From Streptococcus parasanguinis ATCC 15912 (GTDB taxonomy: Bacteria > Bacillota > Bacilli > Lactobacillales > Streptococcaceae), in the NCBI RefSeq assembly GCF_000164675.2, contig NC_015678.1, positions 1,054,001 to 1,118,000 on the forward strand: DNA of 64,000 bases, written 5' to 3'. The position numbers were made by a program, and so were the translations under genes. Below, in pieces: positions 45,818 to 55,972 of the stretch (within the stretch, counting starts at the first letter, position 1; every line of letters begins with the position of its first letter). The notes under the pieces are model-generated. The model had not been told where the DNA came from. It saw nothing but the letters and a program-made list of their open reading frames with translations, and searched no databases.

Positions 45818-47031
45818 AACTCTTAGCTCGTAATAAAATTTTTGCCTTACTTAGTCTTTCTCGCTTTTTGAATACCCTTGGCGCTGCCATCTACAATCTG
45901 GTCTTTGTGGTCTTTGCTGCCAGTATGCCACAACCGAGCCTAGCAGTTGGCATTGCCAATCTCATTGTATTTATTCCCAGCCTCTTTACCATTTTTGTCG
46001 GCATGAAGGCTGACCACACGAAGAAAAAAGCTAACTGGTTGATCCGCATCGGCTATCTCCAAGCGATGCTCTTCATCCTTATTGCTCTCATGACCAAGAT
46101 TCCGGGTTACCTAGCCTTTTCGATTGTTTGCTTCTTAAACATTGTTTCAGATTGTTTGAGCGATTATCGAGGAGGCTTGCAACTCCCCATCATGAAAAAG
46201 AACATCCCCGACGAGGATTTGATGGAGGCCTATTCCTTCAACCAACTACTTAGTATGGTCTGCTCGATTTCTGGACAAGCCCTAGGGGTTTGGCTGCTAG
46301 CCATCAGCCATCAAAATTTTGCTCTGGTCGCTTCAATCAATGCGCTGGCTTTTCTCCTGTCTTCCACTTGTCTCCTGATGAGAAAAAAGCAGCTGACACA
46401 TGATCCCGTCATTGAGCCCAAAAGTAAGAATTCTTTGGTACACGAATGCCAAGAGATGTACCAGAACGCCAAAAGTATTTTTGCAGATGAGGAGGTTCAC
46501 CACTTTGGCAAGTTGCTCTTCTCATTGGTTCTCATCAATGCCCTTGGGGGATCCATCTCAGGTATCTACAATCTGCAACTGCTTCACTCCCCCTTCTTTC
46601 AGTTGAGCTTTAGCCAATCCCTCTTGATCTTAGAGGCAGTGACTATTTTAAGCATGGTCTGGGCTAGCCTGACACCCCACGATTATTTTTCCAAGCAATC
46701 GCTCCACCATATCCTCCTGTGGATCGCAGGTGGGCTGACCATGCTTGGTCTCACAAATATCCTGGTACACTGGGACATTCTTTCCCTTCTACTCATCACT
46801 TTCCTTGGTTATCTTGTAGCAAAAATCAACCCAAAAGTTTCCAGTCTTTTAATGAGTAAATTGCCCGCTGAAAAATTAGCTTCTACCTCTAACTTTTTGG
46901 GACTGATGGTCAGCTTTGCCATGCCACTTGGGACAGCTCTCTTTTCTAGTCTAGCTATCTGGAGCCTTCCCCTAGCGTGGGGGATCTTTGCCATCCTTGG
47001 TTTCACTACCCTCCTCTTAACTACCAAATAA
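45814..47031 (+). CDS. Major facilitator superfamily transporter
   Basis: 405 residues, 12 predicted membrane helices in two halves with a hydrophilic central loop near 195-225. The loop 2-3 signature is GMKADHTKKKANW, like the MFS G-x-x-x-D-R/H-x-x-R/K motif of drug/efflux permeases. Substrate unknown; export of a peptide or toxic compound under Rgg control is inferred from context. AAGGAGGAAGGCTC precedes the ATG. Confidence 0.85.
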   Translation: MKLLARNKIFALLSLSRFLNTLGAAIYNLVFVVFAASMPQPSLAVGIANLIVFIPSLFTIFVGMKADHTKKKANWLIRIGYLQAMLFILIALMTKIPGYLAFSIVCFLNIVSDCLSDYRGGLQLPIMKKNIPDEDLMEAYSFNQLLSMVCSISGQALGVWLLAISHQNFALVASINALAFLLSSTCLLMRKKQLTHDPVIEPKSKNSLVHECQEMYQNAKSIFADEEVHHFGKLLFSLVLINALGGSISGIYNLQLLHSPFFQLSFSQSLLILEAVTILSMVWASLTPHDYFSKQSLHHILLWIAGGLTMLGLTNILVHWDILSLLLITFLGYLVAKINPKVSSLLMSKLPAEKLASTSNFLGLMVSFAMPLGTALFSSLAIWSLPLAWGIFAILGFTTLLLTTK

Positions 47032-47059
47032 AAAATCCACCGTTTGGTGGATTGATCTT

Positions 47060-47215
47060 GAAGACAAAGTTATCTTAAAAACTTTCCTTAGGTGAGGACG
47101 GACATCAGCGAACTTCTTCGAAGTTCCATGACTTAGTTTTGGACCCAAGGTTCCAAAACTCCCGAGTGCTAGAAACACAATTGTTTCTAGCACTTTTCTC
47201 ACAGCGGAAAGTTTC
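47060..47215 (+). repeat. Dispersed three-hairpin repeat, copy B
   Basis: Homologous to 21941-22101 in inverse orientation. Hairpins: GAACTTC/GAAGTTC (47110-47126), AGTTTTGGACC/GGTTCCAAAACT (47135-47160), a perfect 12-bp stem GTGCTAGAAACA/TGTTTCTAGCAC (47166-47193) followed by TTTTCT. It lies just downstream of the MFS gene in the same direction, so it may serve as its terminator. From 47216 to 47330 I see nothing definite. Confidence 0.8.
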
Positions 47216-47330
47216 AATAGATGAGTTAATAATTCTAAAGAATAAATTTCTTTTATTTGTATAGAATTTATTAGATTTATAAAGAAAAACAGTTTTCCCA
47301 CACTCTCAATCCTGCTAATGATGGATTTTT

Positions 47331-48227
47331 TTACATTTTTCTTAAACGTGCCACCCGCTCAGCAATGGGTGGGTGGGTATAAAAGAGTTTTTGCAATCCG
47401 GATTCTTTTTTAGGATCGTTGATAAAAAGAGCACTGCTCGCATCATCGACATGTCGTTGCATTGGTTCGCTATTGTCTAGTTTTAACAAAGCATTGATCA
47501 TCCCTTGAGGATTCCGCGTCAATTCAACACTTGAAGCGTCTGCTAGGAACTCCCGTTGACGAGAAATGGCTAACTGGACCAAGGTCGCTGCTAATGGCGC
47601 TAAAACGATGGTAAGCAGGGAAAGGATCAACATAACAATCTCCAAACCACCGCTACCTTCTCGATCATCGTCCCGGCTACGGCCACCGCCCCACCACATC
47701 ATCCGGCCACCAATACTAGAAAGCATGGTGATGGCACTGGCAAGGGCAACCGCAATCGTGGAGATGCGGATATCGTAATTGCGAATATGGCTGACTTCAT
47801 GTCCGATAACTCCCTCCAATTCCTCACGGTTCATCACAGCCAGTAGACCTGTTGTCGCTGCAACGGCTGCATTTTGAGGATTAGACCCTGTCGCAAATGC
47901 ATTCATGGATGGATCATCTACAATATAAACTCGAGGCATAGGGATTTGAGCTACCATGGCCATATCTTGTACAATATGGTAGAGTTGAGGGGCTTGCTCT
48001 TCCGTTACCTCACGCGCCCCGTTCATCCGCATGACAACTTCAGTTGATTGGAAAATCATGCTAAAGGCATAGATTCCACCAATAATCAAAGCTAGGATGA
48101 CGCCACCAAGGGAAGAGCCTAACCAGAGGTAGCCAACGGCTGCTCCGATGATAGCCAAGAGTATGAAAAAAGCAATAAGGAGAATCCAGGTTCTCCTTTT
48201 ATTGCTTGCAATTTGGTCAAACAGCAT
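47331..48227 (-). CDS. htpX: Membrane zinc metalloprotease HtpX
   Basis: 298 residues, M48B protease for misfolded membrane proteins. The zinc motif is HEVSH (143-147); a downstream glutamate in [16 protein letters not shown] completes the site. Four membrane helices (16-36, 41-60, about 155-180, about 195-220). It starts one base after the lemA stop, the usual lemA-htpX operon. Confidence 0.95.
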   Translation of the reverse strand: MLFDQIASNKRRTWILLIAFFILLAIIGAAVGYLWLGSSLGGVILALIIGGIYAFSMIFQSTEVVMRMNGAREVTEEQAPQLYHIVQDMAMVAQIPMPRVYIVDDPSMNAFATGSNPQNAAVAATTGLLAVMNREELEGVIGHEVSHIRNYDIRISTIAVALASAITMLSSIGGRMMWWGGGRSRDDDREGSGGLEIVMLILSLLTIVLAPLAATLVQLAISRQREFLADASSVELTRNPQGMINALLKLDNSEPMQRHVDDASSALFINDPKKESGLQKLFYTHPPIAERVARLRKM

Positions 48228-48228
48228 A

Positions 48229-48789
48229 TTAGTCTCCTAATCCGCTAAAGTCCACCTTTGGTACTGCTTTTTCTTCTTCAGGCACTTGAAGGAATTCAGC
48301 CTGTTTGAAGCCAAACATTCCAGCAATCACGTTTGTTGGGAAAGTTTCCAATTTCACATTATAGTTGCTTGTGACACTGTTGTACAATTGACGAGCATAA
48401 GAAATTTTATTTTCTGTGTTGGTCAATTCTTCTTGCAATTGCATGAAGTTGGTGTTAGCTTTCAAGTCTGGGTAGTTTTCAGCCACCGCAAAGATGCCTG
48501 CTACTTGACGAGAAAGAGCATCGCTGGCCGCCATTGCTTCTGCAGGTGAAGAAGCTTGCGCTACTTGTTGGCGAAGTTGAGTCACTTTTGCAAGTGTATC
48601 TCCTTCGTACTTGGCATAGCCTTTAACGGTTTCGATCAAGTTTGGAATCAAGTCATTCCGACGTTTCAATTGCACATCAATTTGACTCCATGCTTCGCGA
48701 GTTTGCATCCGGCTTTTCACCAAACCGTTGTATACTCCTACTACAATTAACACAAGGACCACAATGATCCCAAGAATAATCCAAATCAT
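48229..48789 (-). CDS. lemA: LemA family protein
   Basis: 186 residues: N-terminal membrane helix ([19 protein letters not shown]) then the LemA four-helix core ([53 protein letters not shown]). Function is unsettled; constant partner of HtpX. GAAAGGAATTC precedes the ATG. The -10 is TGA TATACT at 48820-48825. Confidence 0.94.
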   Translation of the reverse strand: MIWIILGIIVVLVLIVVGVYNGLVKSRMQTREAWSQIDVQLKRRNDLIPNLIETVKGYAKYEGDTLAKVTQLRQQVAQASSPAEAMAASDALSRQVAGIFAVAENYPDLKANTNFMQLQEELTNTENKISYARQLYNSVTSNYNVKLETFPTNVIAGMFGFKQAEFLQVPEEEKAVPKVDFSGLGD

Positions 48790-48845
48790 TTTATTGAATT
48801 CCTTTCATTTCTTTCTACCAGTATATCAAATTTCCCTTATTTTGT

Positions 48846-48859
48846 GGTAAAATAATAGC
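48846..48859 (+). promoter_or_regulatory. Extended -10 abutting rsmG start (leaderless candidate)
   Basis: TGG TAAAAT (48848-48853), six bases (AATAGC), then ATG at 48860. No purine-rich ribosome site precedes the ATG. The region upstream overlaps the divergent lemA -10. Confidence 0.6.
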
Positions 48860-49573
48860 ATGAAACCAGAAGAATTTTATGTCCGTTTAGCCGATCTCGG
48901 CTTCCCATTAACTGATCGCCAAAAAGAGCAATACGAACGGTATTTTGAGCTCCTCGTTGAATGGAATGAGAAGATTAATCTCACTGCCATCACCGCAAAA
49001 GAAGAAGTCTATCTCAAGCATTTTTATGATTCTATCGCACCCATTTTACAAGGTTTGATCGAAAACCAACCTATCCGTCTCTTGGATATCGGAGCTGGTG
49101 CTGGCTTTCCCAGCCTTCCTATGAAGATTCTTTTCCCTGAGCTGGATGTGACCATCATTGATTCCCTTAATAAGCGGATCAATTTTCTCCACTTGCTGGC
49201 TGAAGAGTTGGGCTTAAATGGGGTTCATTTCTACCATGGACGAGCTGAAGACTTTGCGCAAGACAAGGCCTTTCGTGCCCAATTTGATATCGTAACTGCC
49301 CGCGCCGTTGCCCGCATGCAGGTCCTCTCTGAACTGACCATCCCTTACCTGAAAGTAGGGGGACGGCTCCTTGCTCTCAAGGCTAGCAATGCTCCAGAAG
49401 AGTTGGAAGAAGCCAAAAATGCCCTGAGCCTGCTATTTAGTAAGGTTGAAGACAATCTACAGTATGAATTGCCAAACGGGGATCCACGCTATATCACTGT
49501 TGTCGAAAAGAAAAAAGAAACCCCCAATAAATACCCAAGAAAAGCAGGTATGCCCAATAAGCGGCCATTGTAG
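48860..49573 (+). CDS. rsmG: 16S rRNA (guanine527-N7)-methyltransferase RsmG (GidB)
   Basis: 237 residues, class I methylase with SAM motif [17 protein letters not shown] near 71-87, the NLTAIT signature near 43, and TARAVARM. It modifies G527 of 16S rRNA; loss gives low-level streptomycin resistance. The basic C-terminal tail ([20 protein letters not shown]) is normal for the family. Single gene, divergent from lemA; it ends at the repeat cassette. Confidence 0.95.
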   Translation: MKPEEFYVRLADLGFPLTDRQKEQYERYFELLVEWNEKINLTAITAKEEVYLKHFYDSIAPILQGLIENQPIRLLDIGAGAGFPSLPMKILFPELDVTIIDSLNKRINFLHLLAEELGLNGVHFYHGRAEDFAQDKAFRAQFDIVTARAVARMQVLSELTIPYLKVGGRLLALKASNAPEELEEAKNALSLLFSKVEDNLQYELPNGDPRYITVVEKKKETPNKYPRKAGMPNKRPL

Positions 49574-49609
49574 TAAGATACAAAGGGCCAAGCGGATAAA
49601 GTCAAATAA

Positions 49610-49784
49610 GAGGCTGGGACAAAAGTCCTAGCCTCTCAATTATTTTTGGATTGTCAAGCAAGACGCAGTGGTTGAGTGGGCTCTACTACGCTGATTTCAT
49701 CAGCTTTTACAGCCCTACTCAACTGTGCGGAGGTGGGACGACGAAATCGAATTCTAACGAATTACCGATTTCTGTCCCACTCTC
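49610..49784. repeat. 175-bp structured repeat / bidirectional terminator cassette, copy 2
   Basis: Same length and order of hairpins as 10727-10901, with about six substitutions, nearly all in loops or between stems. Again it sits between convergent genes (rsmG and the PfkB kinase). On plus the last hairpin runs into TCTCTTTTTT. Confidence 0.85.
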
Positions 49785-49788
49785 TTTT

Positions 49789-50691
49789 TTATTTTTGTTT
49801 CAATTCTGTTCGCAGGGCTTCTTGCTGCTCTTTTGTCAGATGAACGCCCTTACTCGCAACAATCTGGCTAGAGACTTTGTTAGCAAATCTTAAGGCTTGC
49901 GTCATATCTAAACCTTCTAAACGAGCGGATATAAAAGCTCCCACATGGCTATCTCCAGCACCTACTGTGTCGACGACTTCTGTTGGAAAACCGTCTGCCT
50001 CATACCAGTTGCCATCGTAGGCAACCGCTCCGTTTTCACCCAAGGTGACAATGACTAATTGTCCCGTTCTCTGATACAAGTGTTCGATGGCTGGCTGGAT
50101 CTCTCTACACCCTGAAAAAGCCAGTGCTTCAGCCTCATTAACATGGAGAATTGGATGCAAATCATAAATTGCTTCCAGTCGTTCCTTTGGAATCAAGAGT
50201 CCACGTGGCCCAGGTGCGAAAATCACCTGGCCTTCTAGTTTCGAAACAGACTGGACCAATGCAAGACCGGTTGGCTCCTCAACTTCAAGGCCACACAAGT
50301 AGATGTAATCAAACGGATCTGTCTCGATCTCTTTTAGCCACTCTGCTTGGAAGCTATACTCCACTCCGTGGTCCGATAAGAAAGTCCTCTCACCATCAGA
50401 CTCTACAAAGCAGTAACAGCAACCATTGGCCCCTTCTAATGAGAAGCTAGAGGAAATCCCTAATTGTTTCAGCTCTCTCCGGATAAAATCACCATACATC
50501 CCAGAACCGACTGGCGAGACAAACTGGTAGGGTTGCGACAAAAAATGAAGGATATTGACGACATTAAAGGCACAACCTCCCACAGACCATTGCTGGTGAT
50601 CAATATGGGCATCTCCTTCACGACTTGGCAAACAATCCAAGTAAATCATCACATCACAAACTGTAGAACCAATAATTAACGCAGCTGTCAT
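49789..50691 (-). CDS. PfkB-family carbohydrate/nucleoside kinase
   Basis: 300 residues of the ribokinase fold. Motif 1 is VGGCAFNVVNILHFL near residue 32; motif 2 is DTVGAGDSHVGAF with catalytic base D247. Substrate specificity (ribose, nucleoside, pseudouridine) cannot be told. It follows the nucleoside phosphorylase/ECF/SDR operon on the same strand, behind a terminator, with its own TGG TATAAT promoter, so a sugar or nucleoside released by that system is a plausible substrate. Confidence 0.87.
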   Translation of the reverse strand: MTAALIIGSTVCDVMIYLDCLPSREGDAHIDHQQWSVGGCAFNVVNILHFLSQPYQFVSPVGSGMYGDFIRRELKQLGISSSFSLEGANGCCYCFVESDGERTFLSDHGVEYSFQAEWLKEIETDPFDYIYLCGLEVEEPTGLALVQSVSKLEGQVIFAPGPRGLLIPKERLEAIYDLHPILHVNEAEALAFSGCREIQPAIEHLYQRTGQLVIVTLGENGAVAYDGNWYEADGFPTEVVDTVGAGDSHVGAFISARLEGLDMTQALRFANKVSSQIVASKGVHLTKEQQEALRTELKQK

Positions 50692-50715
50692 CTTTTTCTC
50701 CTTACTTTGCCTTCT

Positions 50716-50765
50716 ATTATACCAGAGGAAACATAAAAAACAACCAACCCCTTGTGGAGTGGTTG
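50716..50765 (-). terminator. SDR terminator fused to PfkB promoter
   Basis: CAACCACTCC pairs with GGGGTTGGTTG (50741-50765), then T6 on minus. The end of that arm gives TTGTTT (50738-50743), 16-base spacer, TGG TATAAT (50716-50721), the PfkB gene's promoter. Confidence 0.7.
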
Positions 50766-50774
50766 CTTCTCATT

Positions 50775-51527
50775 TTAATCACGGTAAACGGGTTGAGGGC
50801 CAAAGGTTTGGGAAACCGGCATGATTTCAATCCGATTGACATTGACATGCTTGGGCTGTTGGATCAACCAAGCTACGGTGTTGGCAATGTCTTCAGGCTG
50901 AATGGCATGGGCATCGCGATAGAGGGCCTCTACCCGTTTTTCATCCCCTTTAAAGCGAACAGAAGAGAACTCTGTCCCTTCACAAAGACCGGGTTCAATA
51001 TTGCTGACACGAATCTTCTTGCCAGCTAGATCCGCCCGAAGATTGAGGGAGAATTGCTTGACAAAAGCCTTGGATGCCCCGTAAACATTGGCCCCTGGAT
51101 AAGGCACAGTTCCTGCTGTAGAGCCCAAATTAATAATATAGCCATCATTTCGTTCCACCATCTGAGGCAAGATTTTCCTTGTCAGATAGGTCAAGCCGAC
51201 AATATTGGTCTGAATCATGGTCAGCCAGTCTGCGACCTCTGCTTCATAAGCTAGGGCGAGGCCTAGAGCCAAGCCAGCATTATTAACCAAAACATCCACT
51301 CTCTCCCAAGCTTTTGGCAAACTGGCAAGTGCATGATCTACCTGAGAAAGATCCGTCACATCCATTTGCAGGGGATAAAAGGCTTCTCCCAGCTCTTCTT
51401 GGAGAGCCTGTAATTTTTCAATGCGTCTAGCTGATCCGATCACACGGTATCCATCTGCTACTAAGCGACGGCAAATCGCTTGACCAAAACCAGCTGAAGC
51501 TCCTGTTACTAAAATCGTTTCTGACAT
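50775..51527 (-). CDS. Short-chain dehydrogenase/reductase (YdfG-like)
   Basis: 250 residues, classical SDR. Cofactor loop TGASAGFGQAICRRL with the following GSARR arginine favouring NADP; NNAGLALG; catalytic Ser in NLGSTAG and YGASK Tyr-Lys pair. The closest recognised type is YdfG (3-hydroxy acid/serine dehydrogenase), but substrate assignment for SDRs is weak. GGAGGTAATGAC precedes the ATG. Last gene of the phosphorylase/ECF operon, 4 bases after ecfT. Confidence 0.88.
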   Translation of the reverse strand: MSETILVTGASAGFGQAICRRLVADGYRVIGSARRIEKLQALQEELGEAFYPLQMDVTDLSQVDHALASLPKAWERVDVLVNNAGLALGLALAYEAEVADWLTMIQTNIVGLTYLTRKILPQMVERNDGYIINLGSTAGTVPYPGANVYGASKAFVKQFSLNLRADLAGKKIRVSNIEPGLCEGTEFSSVRFKGDEKRVEALYRDAHAIQPEDIANTVAWLIQQPKHVNVNRIEIMPVSQTFGPQPVYRD

Positions 51528-51531
51528 GTCA

Positions 51532-52362
51532 TTACCTCCATGGATTGTAAAAACGTCCCTGATTGAGAAAGATCAGGACAATACTCAAAACCAGAACAGC
51601 CAAGGCTGATAGAATCATCCCATAATCTTTCATTTCCATGGCTTGATGAGAATACCAGGTCCGCTTTTTATTTTTACCAAAGCGACGTAATTCCATGGCT
51701 GTAGAAATACTGTCAATCCGCTCAAGGGAGCCAAAGATTAAGGGAGAGATGATTTGTAAATTGCCTTTGATCCGCTGGATCAGCTTGGCCTTTTTGGACA
51801 ATTCCACCCCTCTAGCTTCCTGAGACAATTTAATCGTTTGATATTCTTCTTGTACGTCAGGAATGTAACGCAGAGTCAAGCTGACAGAATAGGCAATCTT
51901 GTATGATACGCCAATTTGGTTGAGGCTTGAAGCAAACTGACTAGGATGGGTCGTCATCAAAAAAATCAAGGCTAGAGGTATGGTACAGACATACTTAAGA
52001 GCTAGATTAAAAAGATAAAAGAGTTCCTGCGAGGTGATACTATATGAACCCCACCCCTTCATCAGTACCGTTTTTGCCCCATAGATCTCTACACCATACT
52101 GAGGGGCAAAGAGATAGACCATGACAACATTTAACAGTGCAAAAACAAGAGCAAATGCAAGTACAAATGAAATATCCCGAAAACGAATGCGGGCAGTAGA
52201 GAACAAGGCCAGAGCACCCAGACCAATTCCTAAAAGGAGCCGAGTATCATAACTCAACATGGCGGCAAGAGATACAAAAAGAAGAAAGAGTAACTTACTC
52301 GCACCTGAAAGGCGATGAAGAAAACTCGTCCCCTCATGGTAGCCGACTAATCGATGCTTCAT
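51532..52362 (-). CDS. ECF transporter transmembrane protein EcfT
   Basis: 276 residues with five to six membrane helices and the EcfT coupling signature [28 protein letters not shown], whose A-R-G motif contacts the ATPases. It couples ATP hydrolysis to tilting of an S-component. The start overlaps the ATPase gene by 29 bases. No S-component gene lies in this operon. Confidence 0.9.
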   Translation of the reverse strand: MKHRLVGYHEGTSFLHRLSGASKLLFLLFVSLAAMLSYDTRLLLGIGLGALALFSTARIRFRDISFVLAFALVFALLNVVMVYLFAPQYGVEIYGAKTVLMKGWGSYSITSQELFYLFNLALKYVCTIPLALIFLMTTHPSQFASSLNQIGVSYKIAYSVSLTLRYIPDVQEEYQTIKLSQEARGVELSKKAKLIQRIKGNLQIISPLIFGSLERIDSISTAMELRRFGKNKKRTWYSHQAMEMKDYGMILSALAVLVLSIVLIFLNQGRFYNPWR

Positions 52363-54037
52363 GATCTACTCCTTTCTGTTGCATATAAAACTGCGTTAGC
52401 GCCAAGGGATCCATTCCTAATCGATTGGCTAAGGCAAAAATCGAAGTCTCTTTGAGATTAGCCTCTTGTAAAATATCCGGATGAGTGAACAGCTCTGCAG
52501 GTGAGAGATCAGCTAGAATTTGTCCGTCTGATACCACAAGTGCACGATCAGAATAATCCAACATCAGTTGCATATCATGGGTAATCATGACAATGGTATG
52601 GCCTTTTTCTTGCAAGCTATCTAGAAATTCCATGATGTCAGTGTAATTGCGCTGGTCCTGACCTGCTGTCGGCTCGTCCAAGACCAAAATTTCTGGTCCT
52701 AAAACTAGTATAGAGGCGATGGTCACCCGTTTCTTTTGCCCATATGAGAGGGCAGAAATCGGCCATTTACGAAACTCATAGAGACCACAAGTTTTCAGTG
52801 CTTGATAGACACGCTCCTTAATATCTTCTTCCGATATCCCCCGCAAGCGCAAACCTAGAGCGACTTCGTCAAAAATCATATTGGTTGAAATCATTTGATT
52901 GGGGTTTTGTAGGACATAGCCTACTCGCTCAGCCCGTTCCTTGACACTCTCCTGCTTGATATCTTCGCCTCTAGAGGTGTATTGTCCTTCTGTGGTAATG
53001 AATCCACAGATGGCTTTCGCAAGAGTTGATTTCCCTGCCCCATTCTTCCCGACAATCGCTAAGCGCTGCCCTTTCGGAATCGTGAGGGATATATTTTTTA
53101 AGATCGGATGATTTTCTTGATAAGCAAAGGAAATCTGCTCCAACTTCAATAGTTCTTCTGCTTCACCAGTTTTAGTAAAGGTCGCTTCTGGAATCACACA
53201 ATTTACATCATCCAGTTGGATATCGTCCAAACGATCCAGATGCTCCAATTGATTGATATCCTGACCAAGCTGGCGAAGAGTTGTTAAATAGAGGGGTTCT
53301 CGAATCCCATTTTCAGCCAGAAGTGTCGTTCTCAACAACTCATCTGGTCGACCATTAAAGAGAACTTGTCCTTGATTGATCAAGATAACCCGATCGACAG
53401 GACGATAGAGTACATCCTCTAAACGGTGTTCGATAATAATGGTGGTCGTCCCCTGTTCTTCATGAATCTGATCAATCAGATCAATAATATCCTGACCCGA
53501 TTTGGGATCTAGATTAGCCAGTGGCTCATCAAAGAGGAGGATCGGACTTTCGTCAATCAGAACGCCCGCCAAGCTGACCCGTTGTTTTTGCCCACCGGAT
53601 AAATCTTGAGGCCGATGATCCAAGAGCTTCATCAAATCTAAGCGTTCTGCCCAACTCTGCACACGCTCTTTCATCGTTCCCAGCTCAACCATGTCATTTT
53701 CAAGGGCAAAAGCCAAGTCTTCTGCGACACTCAAACCGATAAACTGGCCATCTGTATCTTGCAAAACCGTACTGACCAAATGAGATTTCTCATAAATACT
53801 GAGATCAAAGGTTTCTTTCCCCTGAATGAGGAATTGCCCACTACTGGTTCCCTTATAGATATTGGGGATAATCCCATTTAAGCACTGGCCAATGGTTGAC
53901 TTGCCAGAGCCAGATGGCCCAACAATCAGAACCTTTTCCCCCTTATAAATGGTTAAGTTGAGATTTTTCAAGGTTGGTTCAGACTGTGCCTTGTATTGGA
54001 AGGAAAAATCCTTCAGTTCAATCATTGCTTCTTTCAT
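52334..54037 (-). CDS. ECF transporter ATPase, two ABC domains fused
   Basis: 567 residues. ABC domain 1: Walker [10 protein letters not shown] (40-48), signature [13 protein letters not shown], Walker [16 protein letters not shown] domain 2: [34 protein letters not shown]. This is the YkoD/CbiO-like fused EcfA-EcfA' pair of a dedicated ECF importer. It abuts the nucleoside phosphorylase and overlaps ecfT. In other streptococci such an ATPase is, as I recall, beside a UPF0397 S-component; here that gene is at 58455. Confidence 0.92.
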   Translation of the reverse strand: MKEAMIELKDFSFQYKAQSEPTLKNLNLTIYKGEKVLIVGPSGSGKSTIGQCLNGIIPNIYKGTSSGQFLIQGKETFDLSIYEKSHLVSTVLQDTDGQFIGLSVAEDLAFALENDMVELGTMKERVQSWAERLDLMKLLDHRPQDLSGGQKQRVSLAGVLIDESPILLFDEPLANLDPKSGQDIIDLIDQIHEEQGTTTIIIEHRLEDVLYRPVDRVILINQGQVLFNGRPDELLRTTLLAENGIREPLYLTTLRQLGQDINQLEHLDRLDDIQLDDVNCVIPEATFTKTGEAEELLKLEQISFAYQENHPILKNISLTIPKGQRLAIVGKNGAGKSTLAKAICGFITTEGQYTSRGEDIKQESVKERAERVGYVLQNPNQMISTNMIFDEVALGLRLRGISEEDIKERVYQALKTCGLYEFRKWPISALSYGQKKRVTIASILVLGPEILVLDEPTAGQDQRNYTDIMEFLDSLQEKGHTIVMITHDMQLMLDYSDRALVVSDGQILADLSPAELFTHPDILQEANLKETSIFALANRLGMDPLALTQFYMQQKGVDHEASISRLP

Positions 54038-54811
54038 TTAGTTTGCCTTTTCCCAAAAGAGCGCAAATTGGATGGCTAACTCCGCGATGCGATCCTTGCT
54101 ATCTAAATCCTCATGACTAGATAAGGTTCGGATATCCCATTTTTCTTCCGAGAGGTGGTCAGCTGCATAGAAGAAATGGCAGAGCTCAAAGCCCCTATAA
54201 GCTGCTAAAGCTGCCACTGCCGAACATTCCATATCCACACAGATGGCTCCTGCTTCCTTTCGTCGCTTCATCTTGTCGATGGTTTCTCGGTAGGGTGCAT
54301 CTGTCGTCCACACTTTTCCCGACTGATAAGAAACCTTATGACTGTCCAGAAAGGCTTGGAAGAGAGGGAGGGTTTTCTTATTTACTTCCACTTCATCACT
54401 AGCCGGAAGATAGTGGTAACTAGTCCCCTCGTCGCGAAGAGCAGCTGTTGGAATGATGATGGAAGTCGCTTCAATATCTCGATCTAAAACTCCACAGGTC
54501 CCAAAAAGAACGAGTTTTTCCATCCCAAATTGAATCAGATCCTCTATAATCCCCACACAGGAAGCAGCCCCAACGGGTGCATTAAAGGCACCAATCTGTT
54601 GGTCTCCAATAGTGATCCCATAGACCAAGACTTCAAAATTGGCCATGGAGGTTCTTGCAATGACCTCATGATCGTAATTCTCAAGGAGGCGAGCAAAAGT
54701 TACTCTTGAAAAGCAAGAGATGACAACTTTGGGAAATCCTTCAATTGGTTGGTGTAAGTCTTGTGGATTGATAATCGCCTGTCGATTGGCATCAAATTCT
54801 TCTAACAGCAT
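54038..54811 (-). CDS. Nucleoside phosphorylase (PNP/UDP family)
   Basis: 257 residues of the PNP_UDP_1 fold: KVVISCFSRVTFARLL, VYGITIGDQQIGAFNAPVGAASCVGIIEDLIQFG, GTCGVLDRDI, and the ribose/base motif VDMECSAVAALAAYRGFE. Cleaves a nucleoside with phosphate to base plus ribose-1-phosphate; uridine-phosphorylase-like annotation is common, the true base is open. Start set at 54811 (AGAGGTG 6-7 bases upstream) rather than 54829. Promoter TGG TATAAT at 54847-54852. First gene of the ECF operon. Confidence 0.85.
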   Translation of the reverse strand: MLLEEFDANRQAIINPQDLHQPIEGFPKVVISCFSRVTFARLLENYDHEVIARTSMANFEVLVYGITIGDQQIGAFNAPVGAASCVGIIEDLIQFGMEKLVLFGTCGVLDRDIEATSIIIPTAALRDEGTSYHYLPASDEVEVNKKTLPLFQAFLDSHKVSYQSGKVWTTDAPYRETIDKMKRRKEAGAICVDMECSAVAALAAYRGFELCHFFYAADHLSEEKWDIRTLSSHEDLDSKDRIAELAIQFALFWEKAN

Positions 54812-54894
54812 TTCGTGCACCTCTTTCATTCTACTTCTAGGCCCCTATTATACCATAATTAGCCTAGTCATTGGTTTTTGATCAAAGGAAGAGT

Positions 54895-54953
54895 ATAAAA
54901 AAAAACTGCTCCCAGACGTTAGATTTTTCGGATCAAATGTCTGAGGGACAGTT
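54895..54953 (-). terminator. Long terminator after the DUF4299 gene
   Basis: About 20-bp imperfect stem (AACTGTCCCTCAGACATTTGAT with ATCTAACGTCTGGGAGCAGTT), then T9 on minus. Confidence 0.85.
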
Positions 54954-54967
54954 CACTGCGATATTTT

Positions 54968-55873
54968 TTACTTGTTTTCCAATTGCGCTAATTCTAGCAA
55001 CCGTTCTTTGGACAATTTTTTAATTTCAATTTGACTAGCATCTAGCAGCTGGAATTCATCTGGCTCTAGCGCTGCCAATAGATTCTTCAGTGCAAGAGAC
55101 CCAATTGGATGGTAATTTTCTGGCTTATCCGGATCTCCATCGATCGCAACCAATAGAACTTGCCAATCAATGATACCCGCTAAGCCCACAATTTCTACAT
55201 ATTCTGCAGGAACATGTGGCACGCTTGGCAAGACCGTATCCGTATCTTCTGTCAAGCTATAGCTGGCTAAGAAGGCTCCTGTCTCCTCCTGTTGATAAAA
55301 ACGGACTTGACTGAAATAAGCTGCACTATATTGAATCTTCTTGATAAAGGCAGAGTAGGCTTCTAGTGGATGGACATGGTTCAAGACTTCCTGCACTGTA
55401 TCCCGATCCAAATAGACTGGATGAGCGAAGCCTTGTACTTCAAACTCTTTTATATCTTTTTCTTTCGTCACATTACCCAACGTTTCTAGGATAACGACTT
55501 CATAATCAAAATGGAAAATAGAATCTGGAGTATAGCTCACGCCGTCACTAGCCACAATCTCCGTTCCTAATACTTCTGCGAGGCGACTAAGCCATCGAAG
55601 GGCCAACTGCCAATCTTCTTCTATCGCAAAAGAGGGCACCTGAATTTGATAAGACTCTTCTTCATCAAAATAGCGTAACTGCAGAGGAAGACCGCTCTTA
55701 CCAAATACGATACAGTTCAAGCCTTCAAAATCATTTAAAGGACGATGAAGGGTGGCAGGATCATAGTTGTAGGTCGTCAACCCTTCCACCAATTTAAGAA
55801 CTTCCTGTGCTGCGAGTACTTTCTGATAGCCAAATAAGCTCTTTTTATTTTTGATTGAAAACACGATACTCAT
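54968..55873 (-). CDS. DUF4299 family protein
   Basis: 301 residues matching the DUF4299 streptococcal family: MSIVFSIKNKKSLFGYQKVL at the N-terminus, DGVSYTPDSI, FAHPVYLDRDTVQEVLNHVHPLEAYSAFIKKIQYSAAYF, and a C-terminal WQVLLVAIDGDPDKPENYHPIGSLALKNLL. No membrane segments, no catalytic motif I recognise. AAAGGAGAAAACAA precedes the ATG; TGC TATACT at 55906-55911. Monocistronic with a strong terminator. Confidence 0.85.
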   Translation of the reverse strand: MSIVFSIKNKKSLFGYQKVLAAQEVLKLVEGLTTYNYDPATLHRPLNDFEGLNCIVFGKSGLPLQLRYFDEEESYQIQVPSFAIEEDWQLALRWLSRLAEVLGTEIVASDGVSYTPDSIFHFDYEVVILETLGNVTKEKDIKEFEVQGFAHPVYLDRDTVQEVLNHVHPLEAYSAFIKKIQYSAAYFSQVRFYQQEETGAFLASYSLTEDTDTVLPSVPHVPAEYVEIVGLAGIIDWQVLLVAIDGDPDKPENYHPIGSLALKNLLAALEPDEFQLLDASQIEIKKLSKERLLELAQLENK

Positions 55874-55936
55874 TTGTTTTCTCCTTTGTGAAATCGCTTA
55901 CCTAAAGTATAGCACAATTTTCAATCAATTTCCATA

Positions 55937-55964
55937 TAAAAACAGCCTGAGCTTTCAGACTGTT
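55937..55964 (-). terminator. Terminator of trhO
   Basis: AACAGTCTGA pairs with TCAGGCTGTT, then TTTT on minus. Confidence 0.82.
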
Positions 55965-55972
55965 TGTTTCCA

